Counted from the stretch's first letter, positions 39,614 to 49,354 are shown. The stretch: DNA of 64,000 nucleotides from Candidatus Didemnitutus sp. (GCA_023701285.1 JAMPXH010000001.1:25516-89515), one strand, 5' to 3'. Made by a program: numbers and translations. The notes: generated by a model not told the origin, from the letters alone.

Positions 39614-40763
39614 TCCCGACCTCCTCCGTCTGCGGAACGAGGGGTTTGAGGTGGCCGTGCAAGCCGGCCACCTCGTCATCGGCAATGTGCCGTATGTCAA
39701 CGCGCGCCGCGAAGTCGTGCGCGGGATGCTCGTGTCCGAACTGACTCTGGCGGGCAACCAGACGGCACGGCCGTCCACCCACGTGGCGCTGTTCGCCGGT
39801 TCTCAACCGTGCAACATTGACGGCTCCTTCATTGGCGGCCTGCAGATCGGCGAAGCCGTCCAGGATCTTGGCCACGGGTTGATCGTGCACCGCACGTTTT
39901 CCAACAAGCCACCCGAAGGTTACGGCGACTACTACGCGAAGATGAGTCGGTATATCACGATCTTATCGGCGCCGGCTCGCGCCCTTGACCCGACGGCCCG
40001 GGCCCAGACCTTCAAGCCCATCGCCGAGATAGATGAGGAGTCGCCCTTCGTTTATCTCGACACCAATACCAGTCGGGCACACTTGGGCGCGGTGACCGCC
40101 AAATTGCGCGGCCTGCGCGTTGCAATCGTTGGGGTCGGCGGCACCGGTTCCTATGTCCTCGATCTCGTGGCCAAAACGCCGGTGCGGGAAATTCATCTGT
40201 TCGACGGCGACGTGTTCTTGCAGCACAATGCATTTCGTGCGCCCGGCGCGGCCCCGCTCGAAAAACTGGCGCCGACGGTGCCGAAGGTGGATTACTTTCG
40301 CGAGATTTACGCGAAGATGCACAAGGGCATCGTCTCGCATGCCGAATTCCTGGTCGCGGCCAACGCCGCGAGTCTGACCGGCTTCGACTACGTGTTCCTC
40401 TGCATGGACGCGAGCGAGGCCAAACGGGAACTGATCGATTTCCTGTTGCGGAAAGGTATTCCGTGCATCGATGCCGGCCTCGGCGTTCAGGAAGTTGACG
40501 GCAAGCTGCTCGGGCTGGTGCGTGTCACTACGCTGACCGCCGACAAACACGACCATCGCGCGCTCCGGATTTCCTGCATCGCCACCGCGGAGGACGACTA
40601 TTCGAGCAATATCCAGATCGCGGACCTCAATATGCTCAATGCGGCGTTCGCCGTCCTCAAGTGGAAGAAGCTCGCCGGTTTCTACGTCGATTACGAGCGG
40701 GAGCACAACAGCCTCTACACCCTCAGCGGGAACCTTCTCCTCAGTGAAGACATTCCAGCCTAA
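39588..40763 (+). CDS. E1-like ThiF adenylyltransferase with N-terminal DUF6791-type domain
   Basis: VAIVGVGGTGSYVLDLVAKTPVREIHLFDGDVFLQHNAFRAPGA; N-terminal THVALFAGSQPCNIDG...HRTFSNKPPEGYGDYYAKMSRYI; overlaps Ubl gene by 26 nt. Confidence 0.9.
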   Translation: MSSALINLSPDLLRLRNEGFEVAVQAGHLVIGNVPYVNARREVVRGMLVSELTLAGNQTARPSTHVALFAGSQPCNIDGSFIGGLQIGEAVQDLGHGLIVHRTFSNKPPEGYGDYYAKMSRYITILSAPARALDPTARAQTFKPIAEIDEESPFVYLDTNTSRAHLGAVTAKLRGLRVAIVGVGGTGSYVLDLVAKTPVREIHLFDGDVFLQHNAFRAPGAAPLEKLAPTVPKVDYFREIYAKMHKGIVSHAEFLVAANAASLTGFDYVFLCMDASEAKRELIDFLLRKGIPCIDAGLGVQEVDGKLLGLVRVTTLTADKHDHRALRISCIATAEDDYSSNIQIADLNMLNAAFAVLKWKKLAGFYVDYEREHNSLYTLSGNLLLSEDIPA

Positions 40764-41136
40764 GTTCGTCGAATTCATGCCGGAGGCCTTGGAGGAGGGG
40801 CTCCTCTATATCTCACCGCGTTTCGCCCTGGTTTCTCACCGTTGCCCTTGTGGGTGCGGCGAAGAGGTCGTGCTGAAACTCTCCCGCACCGATTGGCAGA
40901 TGGTTTTCGATGGCGAGGCGGTGTCAATCTACCCGTCAGTCGGCAATTGGGGACTGCCTTGCCGCTCACATTACTGGATCGTCGAAAATTGCGTGCGGTG
41001 GGCGCCCCGCTGGTCTGAAGCGAGAATCAAGATTCACAGAGCAAATAACAGTCCAGGCTCATCCGAACCGCCACCAGCGATACGATCACTTCGAGTTTGG
41101 TCGTTCTTTCACCGCAAGCGGTTTGGTTTAGAATAA
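40744..41136 (+). CDS. DUF6527 family zinc-binding protein
   Basis: HRCPCGCGEEVVLKL...SIYPSVGNWGLPCRSHYWIVENCVRWAP; GTG start, overlaps ThiF gene by 20 nt. Confidence 0.85.
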   Translation: MKTFQPKFVEFMPEALEEGLLYISPRFALVSHRCPCGCGEEVVLKLSRTDWQMVFDGEAVSIYPSVGNWGLPCRSHYWIVENCVRWAPRWSEARIKIHRANNSPGSSEPPPAIRSLRVWSFFHRKRFGLE

Positions 41137-41292
41137 TCCCTGCGCTAGCCGCCTAACCGGCACATTTTCCACGTATCATCCACCTTCAATCCATCCGCCG
41201 GCTTCTCCACCTGCTTCAGTGGCCTATTACCAACATACCTCCAGCACGCGACTCAATGCCTGTATTTGGGCAGCGGTCCTCAGGGAGCCCCC

Positions 41293-42603
41293 TCACTCCC
41301 GCGGCGTGAGCGTGCCGAGGCCGCGCATCGTGGCGTCGGTGACGGCGCGGAAGGTCCACTGGCCCGGCCAGTCGCGGCGCATGATCGCGTCGAGCCGGTC
41401 CGAGCCGCCGGAGACGGCGACGTTGCGCAGGAGTTTCGTGCCGGACGCCGCGAGCAGGGGCAGGCGCGCGGCGCTGGCGGCGACGAGCGATTCCACGACG
41501 GCCGACAGCATCTGCTCGCGCGTGCTGGCGAGCGTCAGCCCGGTGAACGCGCCCTGGCGCTGCTCGATGCTCGTGCGCTCGCCGGCCATGTAGGGCTCGA
41601 AGCGCACCGTGCCCGACGCCTGCGGGCCGCGCCGGGCGAGCCGGCGGAATTCCGCGCGGAACTCCTCGATCGGCATCCCGGGGCACATCTGGTCGCGCAC
41701 CCAGTAGATCGCGGAGGCGACGGCGGCGAGCGTGCTGACTTGCAGCCATTTTCCCTGCACGCCGAGCGCGCGCGTGAGGAGCTTCTCGTGCGGCTTCGGG
41801 CGGTCGGTGCAAAGCGCGAGCACGTCGGTGGAGCCGCAGACGTTGAACAGCTGGCCGACCTTCGCGCCGGCGAGCAGCATGCCGGCGCTGCCATCCATCA
41901 GGCCGACGAGCATGGGCGTGCCGGCGCGCAACCCGAAGGCGCGCGCGGCCTCGGGCGTGATGCGGCCGCCGATGCGGTCCGCGTCGTGCACCTCGGGCAA
42001 CAACGCGCGGTCGACGCCAAGGTTGGCGCAGAGCTCGTCGCTCCAGCCGTCGAGCGTGAGCGTGCGGTAGAGGCCGGTGAAGGAGGCGTTGGACGGATCG
42101 GTGACGCGGGCGCCGGTGAGGCGGCGGTGCAGGAAGGTGTTGAGGTGGCCGACGAGGTCGGCGCGGCGCAGGCGTTGCGGCTGGTGTTGCTTGAACCAAG
42201 CCCACGTCGTCGAGCTGATGCCGCCGGGGAACGGCCGGCAGCCGCAGGTGTTGAGGTGCGCCTCGCGCCCGAAGCGCGTCTCGAGCTCCAGCGCCTGTGC
42301 GACGCTGCGGCGATCCTGGTGCGTGACGAGCGGCGTGAGCGCGCGGCCGGTGCGATCGAGCGCGATCCAGGCCGGACACATGACGGCGAGGTGGATGGCG
42401 TCGACCTCCTTCGCCGCGCCGCCGAGGCCCGCGATGGCGGTGCGCAGCGCGCGGAGCAATTCGTCGGGCTCGACCTCCACGCGCGGGCCGTCGCACCGGG
42501 ACTTGAAGAAGGCGCGCGGCGCCTCCGCAACGACCTTGGTGCCGCGCAAGATGCCGGCGATGACGGACGAGGAGCCGATGTCGAGTCCCAGCGTTGTAGC
42601 CAT
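41293..42603 (-). CDS. FGGY-family carbohydrate kinase (xylulokinase-like)
   Basis: MATTLGLDIGSSSVIAGILRG; VSGGSDRLDAIMR; PVLVGLMDGSAGML-like region. Confidence 0.85.
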   Translation of the reverse strand: MATTLGLDIGSSSVIAGILRGTKVVAEAPRAFFKSRCDGPRVEVEPDELLRALRTAIAGLGGAAKEVDAIHLAVMCPAWIALDRTGRALTPLVTHQDRRSVAQALELETRFGREAHLNTCGCRPFPGGISSTTWAWFKQHQPQRLRRADLVGHLNTFLHRRLTGARVTDPSNASFTGLYRTLTLDGWSDELCANLGVDRALLPEVHDADRIGGRITPEAARAFGLRAGTPMLVGLMDGSAGMLLAGAKVGQLFNVCGSTDVLALCTDRPKPHEKLLTRALGVQGKWLQVSTLAAVASAIYWVRDQMCPGMPIEEFRAEFRRLARRGPQASGTVRFEPYMAGERTSIEQRQGAFTGLTLASTREQMLSAVVESLVAASAARLPLLAASGTKLLRNVAVSGGSDRLDAIMRRDWPGQWTFRAVTDATMRGLGTLTPRE

Positions 42604-42898
42604 GCGACCAACCAACAGCACGCGACCCCGCATCACAATCTGGTTTTGTGTCTCGACCGCAGCAAGGGCGCGCCTGATGCATCGGGCCTCGGCACATGCG
42701 CCACCCTTCGCCGCAATGCCCGTCCGTTGTCGCACTCCCCAAACGCCGCCGCGTCTCTGCGGCGCCGAACTCCATCGCCCGCCCCGCGCCGGCGCGGCGA
42801 TTTTTCCCGTGGGGCCGGGCCTTCGCCGGACCGCAATGGACGGCGGATGACATGCGGGCCGCGTCCCGACCCAGCCCCACAGGAGAAGAGGTTTTTCG

Positions 42899-45800
42899 CT
42901 AGGGCGTCACGGGTGTGATCCTCAGCCGGAAGAAAAGTCGCGGCGCGTCCGCCTGCGGATAACGCGCCCGCCACACGGCGGTCTGCCCGTCGATGCTGAC
43001 CTGTTCGTGCTCCACGCCGGACATCGTCCAATCCGCCAGATCGGGAGCCACTTCCACGGCGTAAGCCACATCGGCCCGATCGACGGGGCGCGCGTAAAGA
43101 AAGAGCCAGTAGCCGTCGGCCGTCGTCGTCGCGGGCACGGCGGCGGTGTCGACTTCGAGCGGCGCGAGCCCGAGGGCGTATTCGACGAGGTTGGCGAGAC
43201 CATCGGCATCGGGGTCGGCAAGATCGGCCGCCGGGCCGGTGGCCTCGCTGCGACCGAAGTGCGTGAGGCGCCAGTTTTCCACGGCGGAGATCACCGTCAC
43301 AGTCACGGGCGTGCTCGTGACCGAGCCACCGGCGTTGGCGACGACGACATCATAGGTGCCGGCATCGGCGAGTTGCGCAGCGGCGCGGGTGAACGCCGGA
43401 CTGGTCGCGCCCTCGATCGGCGCGCCTTCGTGCCGCCATTGGTAGGTCGGATCGGGCGTGCCGGTGGCGGTGACGCTGAGCGTGAAGTCGCCGCCGGCGA
43501 TGACGGTGGCGGATTGCGGCGGAGTGACGATCTCCGGTGCGACGGCGGGCGGGGCGGGCGTGTATTCGACGGCGACGTTGTCGATCTTGTAGCTCGAGCC
43601 GTTGCTGGACGTGGAGAGGATGGCGAAGCTGTCGAATGCCGTGACGAGATTCGCCGTCGCCTCGGCAGCGAAGCCGTAGTCGACAAGCGCGCCGCCGGTC
43701 ACCCGGAAATCAACGCGCAAAGCGGAGGCGGAGGTGCGCGTGACGGCGAAGGTGGCGGTGTAATCCTGCCCGGCGACGAAGCTCTGGCTGTTGCCGCTGA
43801 AGGCGGCGACCGACGTGTAGATGTTGTTCGTGCTCGAAATCAACGTGGTGTTCGCCGTGCCCGGCAACCGCTGCATGAGCCGCAGGGTGCCGGAGGTCGC
43901 GCCGCTGCTGTCGGGATACTGCGCGGTGGTGGTGGCGATGTAGCCGTCGTAGCCGCCGAAGGAGGCGTTGTCACCGTCGGTGGCGCGCGTGGCGCCGTTG
44001 GAGTTGAAGAAGCCGAGGCGGAACCCGCCGGACGAAGTGCCGACGGTGGTGAAGTTCAGCGTGAACGTCACCGCGAGCGAATCGCCAACGTCGAGCGCCT
44101 GTGCGCCGCTGGCGGTGAAATACGCGAGCGCGTGCCGGCCACCAGGCACGAGCAGCGCACCGGAGTTGAGCGCGAGGTTGCCGGAGCTGCTCGTGCTCGA
44201 GCTATACCAGTGCGCGGAGCCGGGCAGATCCTGCGTCTTGAAGCCGCTGCCGGAGAAGGTGTCGTTCAACAGCAGCGTGCCGCCGGGCAGCGTCAGATCG
44301 GCGGCCTGGCTGAGCACGGATTGGCCGAGGCCGTTGGTCACCTCGACGGTGTAGGCACCGACCGCGGAGGGCTGGACATCGGCCAGCGTGAGCGTGGCCG
44401 CGGTTTCGCCGGGGAGCGCGAGCCCGTCCTTGAACCACTGGTAACCGAGCGGCGGCTGGCCGAGGGCGGCGACGGAGAAGGTCACCGTGCTGCCGGCGTT
44501 CGCGAGGCGGGAGACGGGTTGCGCCGTGATCTCGGGCGCGGAGGGCAGCACCGTGAGCTTGATCGGGAAACTGGTGGTCGCGCCCGCGGCGCTGGTGGCG
44601 ATGACGAGGTAACTGCCGCTGTCGGCGGGTTGCACGGCGGCGAACGCGAGGCTCGCTCCGGTGGCGCCGGCCACGGGCGCGTCGTCCTTGAACCATTGCA
44701 GCGTGGCGGCGAGCTCGCTCTCGAGCGCGACCGACAGCGTGACGGGGTTGCCCGCGTAGAGCGCGGACGAAGGCGTGAAGCTCGTGAAGCGCGGGGCCCG
44801 CGCGGCCTGCGTGCGGCCCTCGAAGACCGCGCCGACGTCGCCGCGCGCGAGCGGGCGCCCGATGGCGGGGCCGGTGGCGCCGCGATCGTGGGCGCCGACA
44901 TCGGCGCCGAGCGCGGGTCGGACCAAGCCGCGCAGGTCGCGCCGGGTGGCGGGGCTCGTCGCGACGGCGGCGCCGAGGGCCGGGCTTTCGGAAGCGGGCA
45001 CGGCGTAGCCGAGCGCGGCATCGGTCGCGAGCAGCACGGGCGTGCCGGTCGCGAAGCCCGCGGGAAGTGCGCCGGTGGAAGTGCCGCCGTAGGTGCCCGC
45101 GGCGTGCCAGGCCTGGTTGCCGGCGAAGGTGACGGCGGCGAGGGCGAAGCTGTTGGCGTCGTTGAAGAACAGCGCGGCGCCGTCGGTGGCGGCGCTTTGG
45201 ATGAGGTTGTTCGCGACGATGACGCCCGTCGGGGCGACAGTGCCGCCCTTGGACGGATCGCCGGTGGTGACACCGATCGCGAGTGGCGAGGTGCAGTCGA
45301 CGAGGGTGTTGTGGTAGATCTTCGCGTCGTTGGCGGACTCGTAGCCGGAGCTGTAGGTGGTGTCGCTCCAGCCGCCGCTGCCCTTCATGACGCAGATGGC
45401 GGCGTTCAGCTCGGTGCCGTCGACGTCCTGGAGGTAGTTGTTGCGCACGATGTGGCGCTGGCCGATGACGCGGATGCCGGAGCCGAGCGGCGAGCCGGGC
45501 TCGGCGAAGAAGAAGTTGCCCTCGACGAGACAGTCGTCGCCCGCGCGCAGGACGATGCCGCCGCGGCAATCGATGAAGGTGTTGTGGCGATAGATGTTCG
45601 CGCAGGATTTGTTGGAGATGATCTCGGGCTCGCCGGAGCCGGCGCGGTAGATGGCGCGCTCGAACAGGCAGTGCTCCACGGTGGAGGTCATGGCGAAGTT
45701 GATGAACTTTCCCTCGGCCAGGCGGACGATCTCGTAGCCGTTCTCGCCGATGTTGGTGCGCTCGCCGAAGTAGCAGTAGCGGATGCGGTGATGGCGCGGC

Positions 45801-46390
45801 ACATCCTGCGTGGGCGCGCGCGTGCCGGCCGTGAAAGCCTGGTCCTCATCGGGGCTGATGGTGATCAGCGGGTCGGGCGCGACCTTGTGGGCGAAGCTGC
45901 AATACTCGATCGTGTGCCGGAAACCGGCTAGGTAGAGCCAGGTCGTGCCGGAGACCGGGTCGGCGCCGGCATCGAAGTTGTTGAAACGGCAGTCGCGCAG
46001 CGTGCAGTCGGAGGAATTGGCGTCGAAGCGGAAGATGCCGCTCGGATAACCGGGACCGCCAGCGACGACATCGCCGTCGAACGTGAGCCCGGAGATGATC
46101 ATCCACGTGCCTTGGATCTTGAACTGCACGCCGCCCCCGAAGAAGACCCGGCCGGGATTTTCCGCGCGCATGACAACGGGCGCGGCCTCGGTGCCGGCGG
46201 CTTTGAGCGTGCGGATGACGTTCAGGTAGGTGCCATCCTTGAGCACGATCTCGTCACCGGCCTGCAACGTGGCGGGCAGCGAACCGAAGCCCGTCGCGGG
46301 ATCGAGGGTGTAGGTCGCAGCGCGGAGCGCCGGCGACAGGCCGCAGAGGAGGCCGACAAAGGCCAGCAGGCGAAACAAGAAGGAGGGCAC
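42899..46390 (-). CDS. Secreted PL6-like (alginate/chondroitin-B lyase family) beta-helix protein with Ig-like, NDTFSG-module and C-terminal module
   Basis: LQAGDEIVLKDGTYLNV, FRFDANSSDCTLRDCRFNNFD, RIRYCYFGERTNIGENGYE, EPEIISNKSCANIYRHNTFIDCRGGIVLRAGDDCLVEGNFFF; GTG start. Confidence 0.82.
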   Translation of the reverse strand: MPSFLFRLLAFVGLLCGLSPALRAATYTLDPATGFGSLPATLQAGDEIVLKDGTYLNVIRTLKAAGTEAAPVVMRAENPGRVFFGGGVQFKIQGTWMIISGLTFDGDVVAGGPGYPSGIFRFDANSSDCTLRDCRFNNFDAGADPVSGTTWLYLAGFRHTIEYCSFAHKVAPDPLITISPDEDQAFTAGTRAPTQDVPRHHRIRYCYFGERTNIGENGYEIVRLAEGKFINFAMTSTVEHCLFERAIYRAGSGEPEIISNKSCANIYRHNTFIDCRGGIVLRAGDDCLVEGNFFFAEPGSPLGSGIRVIGQRHIVRNNYLQDVDGTELNAAICVMKGSGGWSDTTYSSGYESANDAKIYHNTLVDCTSPLAIGVTTGDPSKGGTVAPTGVIVANNLIQSAATDGAALFFNDANSFALAAVTFAGNQAWHAAGTYGGTSTGALPAGFATGTPVLLATDAALGYAVPASESPALGAAVATSPATRRDLRGLVRPALGADVGAHDRGATGPAIGRPLARGDVGAVFEGRTQAARAPRFTSFTPSSALYAGNPVTLSVALESELAATLQWFKDDAPVAGATGASLAFAAVQPADSGSYLVIATSAAGATTSFPIKLTVLPSAPEITAQPVSRLANAGSTVTFSVAALGQPPLGYQWFKDGLALPGETAATLTLADVQPSAVGAYTVEVTNGLGQSVLSQAADLTLPGGTLLLNDTFSGSGFKTQDLPGSAHWYSSSTSSSGNLALNSGALLVPGGRHALAYFTASGAQALDVGDSLAVTFTLNFTTVGTSSGGFRLGFFNSNGATRATDGDNASFGGYDGYIATTTAQYPDSSGATSGTLRLMQRLPGTANTTLISSTNNIYTSVAAFSGNSQSFVAGQDYTATFAVTRTSASALRVDFRVTGGALVDYGFAAEATANLVTAFDSFAILSTSSNGSSYKIDNVAVEYTPAPPAVAPEIVTPPQSATVIAGGDFTLSVTATGTPDPTYQWRHEGAPIEGATSPAFTRAAAQLADAGTYDVVVANAGGSVTSTPVTVTVISAVENWRLTHFGRSEATGPAADLADPDADGLANLVEYALGLAPLEVDTAAVPATTTADGYWLFLYARPVDRADVAYAVEVAPDLADWTMSGVEHEQVSIDGQTAVWRARYPQADAPRLFFRLRITPVTP

Positions 46391-46467
46391 GGGGAGAATA
46401 CAGGCAATGCGGCAGCAAAACCGGCCCGGAACGGGCCGGCGCGCGAAACCGGAGATTCAACCGCGAA

Positions 46468-49212
46468 TCAGGGCGCGTTCAGGCTGACGCTGAGGCGGAA
46501 GAAAGCGTTGGGATTGCCAGCCTGCGGGTAAACGGCCCGCCAAGTGGCGGTGTCGCCGACCACGGCGGCCTGCTCCTGCGCGACCGTCGTCCAGCTCTGC
46601 AGGTTCGTCGACACCTGCACCGTGTAGGTCAGGTCGCTGCGGTCGACCGGGCGCGTGTAGTTGAAGACCCACTGACCTTCTGCGCTGGCGGTGGCGGGCA
46701 GCGCGGCGACGTCGGCTTCGTTGGGATCGAAGCCGAGTGCGTATTCCACGAGGTTCACGAGTCCGTCCGCATCCGGATCGGCAAGGTCGGCGGCGTTGCC
46801 GGTCGCCTCGGGGGCGCCGAAATGGGTCACGCGCCAAGTCTGGAGCGCCGAGAACGGGCTGGCGACGGTCAGCACCGCGACGTTGCTCGTGGCGGAACCG
46901 GCACTGTTGGTCACGACAACATCGTAATCGCCCGCATCGCCGGCGGCGGCCGACGCGATCGTGTAGGAGGCGCCGGTCGCACCGTCGATCGCCACCCCGC
47001 CCTTGCGCCATTGGAACGAAGGCACGGGCGTGCCCGTGGCATCGGCGCTGAAGGTCACGCTCTCGCCCGGACTCACCGAGGCCGATTGCGGCTGCGCCAG
47101 GATCGTCGGTGCCACCGCCGCGGGCGCAGCGGTGTGCGTCACGACGAAGTTATCGAGCGTGAAGGTGGAGCCGCTGGCCGAAGTGGAGAGGACGGCGAAG
47201 CTGTCGAAACCGGTCAGGGCGGAGTCGGTCTCGATCTCGAAGCCGTAGGCGGGGAGCGTGCCGCCCACGGCTTGGAAGGTGAAGCGGATCTTGCCGGCGG
47301 CGGTGCGGACGGCGCTGACACTGAAGGTGTAGTTGATGCCGGTGGCGAAGGACTGGCTGTTGCCAGGGAAGTCGTCGACCGCCGTGTAGTTGCCCACCGT
47401 GGAGAGGAGGGCGCCGGAGGAGCTGGGATTGACGCGACGCATGAAGTTCATGCTGCCGACGAGGCGGGCGTCGGTGTCGGGGAACGTGCCCGTAGTCGTG
47501 GCAATGAACCCGTCGTAGTTGGTGAAGGACGCGTTGTCGCCGTCGGTGGCACGGGTGGCGCCGTTGGAGTTGAAGAGACCGAAGCGCAGGCCGCCGGAGG
47601 AATTGCCGACGGTGGAGAAGTTGAGCGTGAAGGTGACACGCAGCTCGTCGCCGATCTCGAGCGTGCGGGCGCCGCTCTCGGTGAAGTAAGCGAGGGCGTG
47701 GCGGCCGGCCGGCACGAGGAGCGCGCCGGATTGGAGCGCGAGGTTGCCGGTGCTGCTAGTGCTGGAGCTATACCAGTGCGCGGAGGTCGGCAGGCTCTGG
47801 GTGATGAAGTTGGCGCCCGAGAAGGTGTCGTTCAGCAACGTGGTGCTGGTCGGGGCGGCGGCGACGACCGTGAGTGTCGCGACGGAACTGAGGGTGGTGC
47901 CGGCGGCGTTGGTGACCGCGACGCTGTAGGAGCCCGCCTGCGCGAGCGCCACGTTGGAGAGCGTGAGGGTGGCGGAGGTGGCATCGGGAACAGCGACACC
48001 ATTGCGGAGCCACTGATACGTGAAGGGCGCGGAACCGGTGGCGCGGACCACGAAGCTGGCGCTGCCGCCCGCCACCACCGTCTGTGAGAACGGCGGCGCG
48101 GTGATCGAAGGAGCGACGGGCGTGGTGTCGACGGTGAGGACGGCGGGGTCGCTGGTGACTTCGCCGGCGGCATTCGAGACCTTGACCGTATAGCTGCCGG
48201 CATCGGCGGCTTGCACGCTGGCGAGATTCAGGGTGGCGGAATTCGGTGCGGTGAGCAGCTGGCCGTCGCGATACCATTGATAGGTAAGCGGGGACGAACC
48301 GGTGGCGGTGACGGAAAACACCGCCGGATCGCCGGCGCGGGCGGTGGTCGCCGCGGGCTGGCTGGTGATCTCCGGGGGAGTCGGGGGCGGCACGCCGTAG
48401 TGGGTCACCGCAACGTTATCGAAGGTGATCTCGGTGACGGCCGCGACACTGTTGGCCGAACCGATGGCGAGCGCGATGGTGTCGAAGGCCGTGACGGCAC
48501 CGGCGACATCGGTCGTCGTGACCTCGTAGGCGGGCAGGCTGCCGCCGCTGTAGGTGGTGGTGACGCGGACCAGATCGGTATCGAGCCGCTCGACGCGCAG
48601 GGTCGCCCGGTAGACGGGGCCGGCCGTGAAGGTGGCGATGGGGCCGCCGCTGCCGCCGGTGAGGGCGATATAGGAACCGGTGGACGTGATCAGCTGGTTG
48701 GCCGTGGTTGAAGTGCGCTCGCGGAGCACCGTCGGATTGATGGCGGTGGGTGCGGCGTTGGTCGTCACGCCGTAGCCGATGTAGGTGACGGTCAGGTTGC
48801 TGTTATCGGCCGTGACCTTGGTATTGCCATTGGAATGGAGCAGGGCGAAGCGCAGGCCGCCGGCTTGGTTGGCGAACTCGGCCGTCGTCTTGAAGTCAAA
48901 GGCCAGTTCGATCGATTCGCCGATCGCGATGGTCGTTTCCGGGAAGTAGGCGGCCGCGTGACGGCCACCGGTCAGTGTGAGGATCAACGTGCCGCCGGAC
49001 GCAGCCAACGTCGAGGTGCCGCCGGAGGCGAACCACTGGAGCGTGCCAGGCGGATTCTGGGTGACGCGCTCGTTGTCGGTGAAGGTGTCGTTGACGATGA
49101 CCGTCTGCGGTCCGGTGGCGGCGGAAAGCGACAGCGCAGAAAGCGAGGCGGCCAGCAGGCAGGCAAACCGGGCAGCCAGTCGCCGGAGGGCGGGGGGAAA
49201 ACAGCAATTCAT
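46468..49212 (-). CDS. Secreted multi-domain protein: two NDTF-type beta-sandwich modules, Ig-like repeats and C-terminal module; no enzymatic domain recognised
   Basis: Signal peptide; VIVNDTFTDNERVTQNPPGTLQWF and LLNDTFSGANFITQSLPTSAHWYSSSTSS; YQWYRDGQLL / YQWLRNGVAV Ig-like repeats. Confidence 0.78.
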   Translation of the reverse strand: MNCCFPPALRRLAARFACLLAASLSALSLSAATGPQTVIVNDTFTDNERVTQNPPGTLQWFASGGTSTLAASGGTLILTLTGGRHAAAYFPETTIAIGESIELAFDFKTTAEFANQAGGLRFALLHSNGNTKVTADNSNLTVTYIGYGVTTNAAPTAINPTVLRERTSTTANQLITSTGSYIALTGGSGGPIATFTAGPVYRATLRVERLDTDLVRVTTTYSGGSLPAYEVTTTDVAGAVTAFDTIALAIGSANSVAAVTEITFDNVAVTHYGVPPPTPPEITSQPAATTARAGDPAVFSVTATGSSPLTYQWYRDGQLLTAPNSATLNLASVQAADAGSYTVKVSNAAGEVTSDPAVLTVDTTPVAPSITAPPFSQTVVAGGSASFVVRATGSAPFTYQWLRNGVAVPDATSATLTLSNVALAQAGSYSVAVTNAAGTTLSSVATLTVVAAAPTSTTLLNDTFSGANFITQSLPTSAHWYSSSTSSTGNLALQSGALLVPAGRHALAYFTESGARTLEIGDELRVTFTLNFSTVGNSSGGLRFGLFNSNGATRATDGDNASFTNYDGFIATTTGTFPDTDARLVGSMNFMRRVNPSSSGALLSTVGNYTAVDDFPGNSQSFATGINYTFSVSAVRTAAGKIRFTFQAVGGTLPAYGFEIETDSALTGFDSFAVLSTSASGSTFTLDNFVVTHTAAPAAVAPTILAQPQSASVSPGESVTFSADATGTPVPSFQWRKGGVAIDGATGASYTIASAAAGDAGDYDVVVTNSAGSATSNVAVLTVASPFSALQTWRVTHFGAPEATGNAADLADPDADGLVNLVEYALGFDPNEADVAALPATASAEGQWVFNYTRPVDRSDLTYTVQVSTNLQSWTTVAQEQAAVVGDTATWRAVYPQAGNPNAFFRLSVSLNAP

Positions 49213-49215
49213 GGG

Positions 49216-49231
49216 GATAATAATTATTATC
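49216..49231. promoter_or_regulatory. Perfect palindrome GATAATAATTATTATC immediately upstream of secreted-protein start codon
   Basis: Read directly; related A/T element at 6275-6290, 52842-52855 and 62389-62404. Confidence 0.5.
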
Positions 49232-49354
49232 GTAAGACCGGGCCCCGGCGCAAGCCGAAACCTTGCAGAAGCAGCATGCCGTCGGGCGGGAGGCCGGTCG
49301 GGGCCGGCCTATTTATATAAGTAATTGCCTGTCAAACGATGCCGCGAACAGGCC

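Noticed and set aside
37231-41292. Island boundaries such as att direct repeats, integrase or tRNA flanking the Ubl locus
   Set aside because: Looked for flanking repeats, integrase or tRNA signatures and saw none; mobility of the locus is not supported by this window
43007-45931. 974-aa plus-strand ORF
   Set aside because: Antisense shadow of the first PL6-like gene
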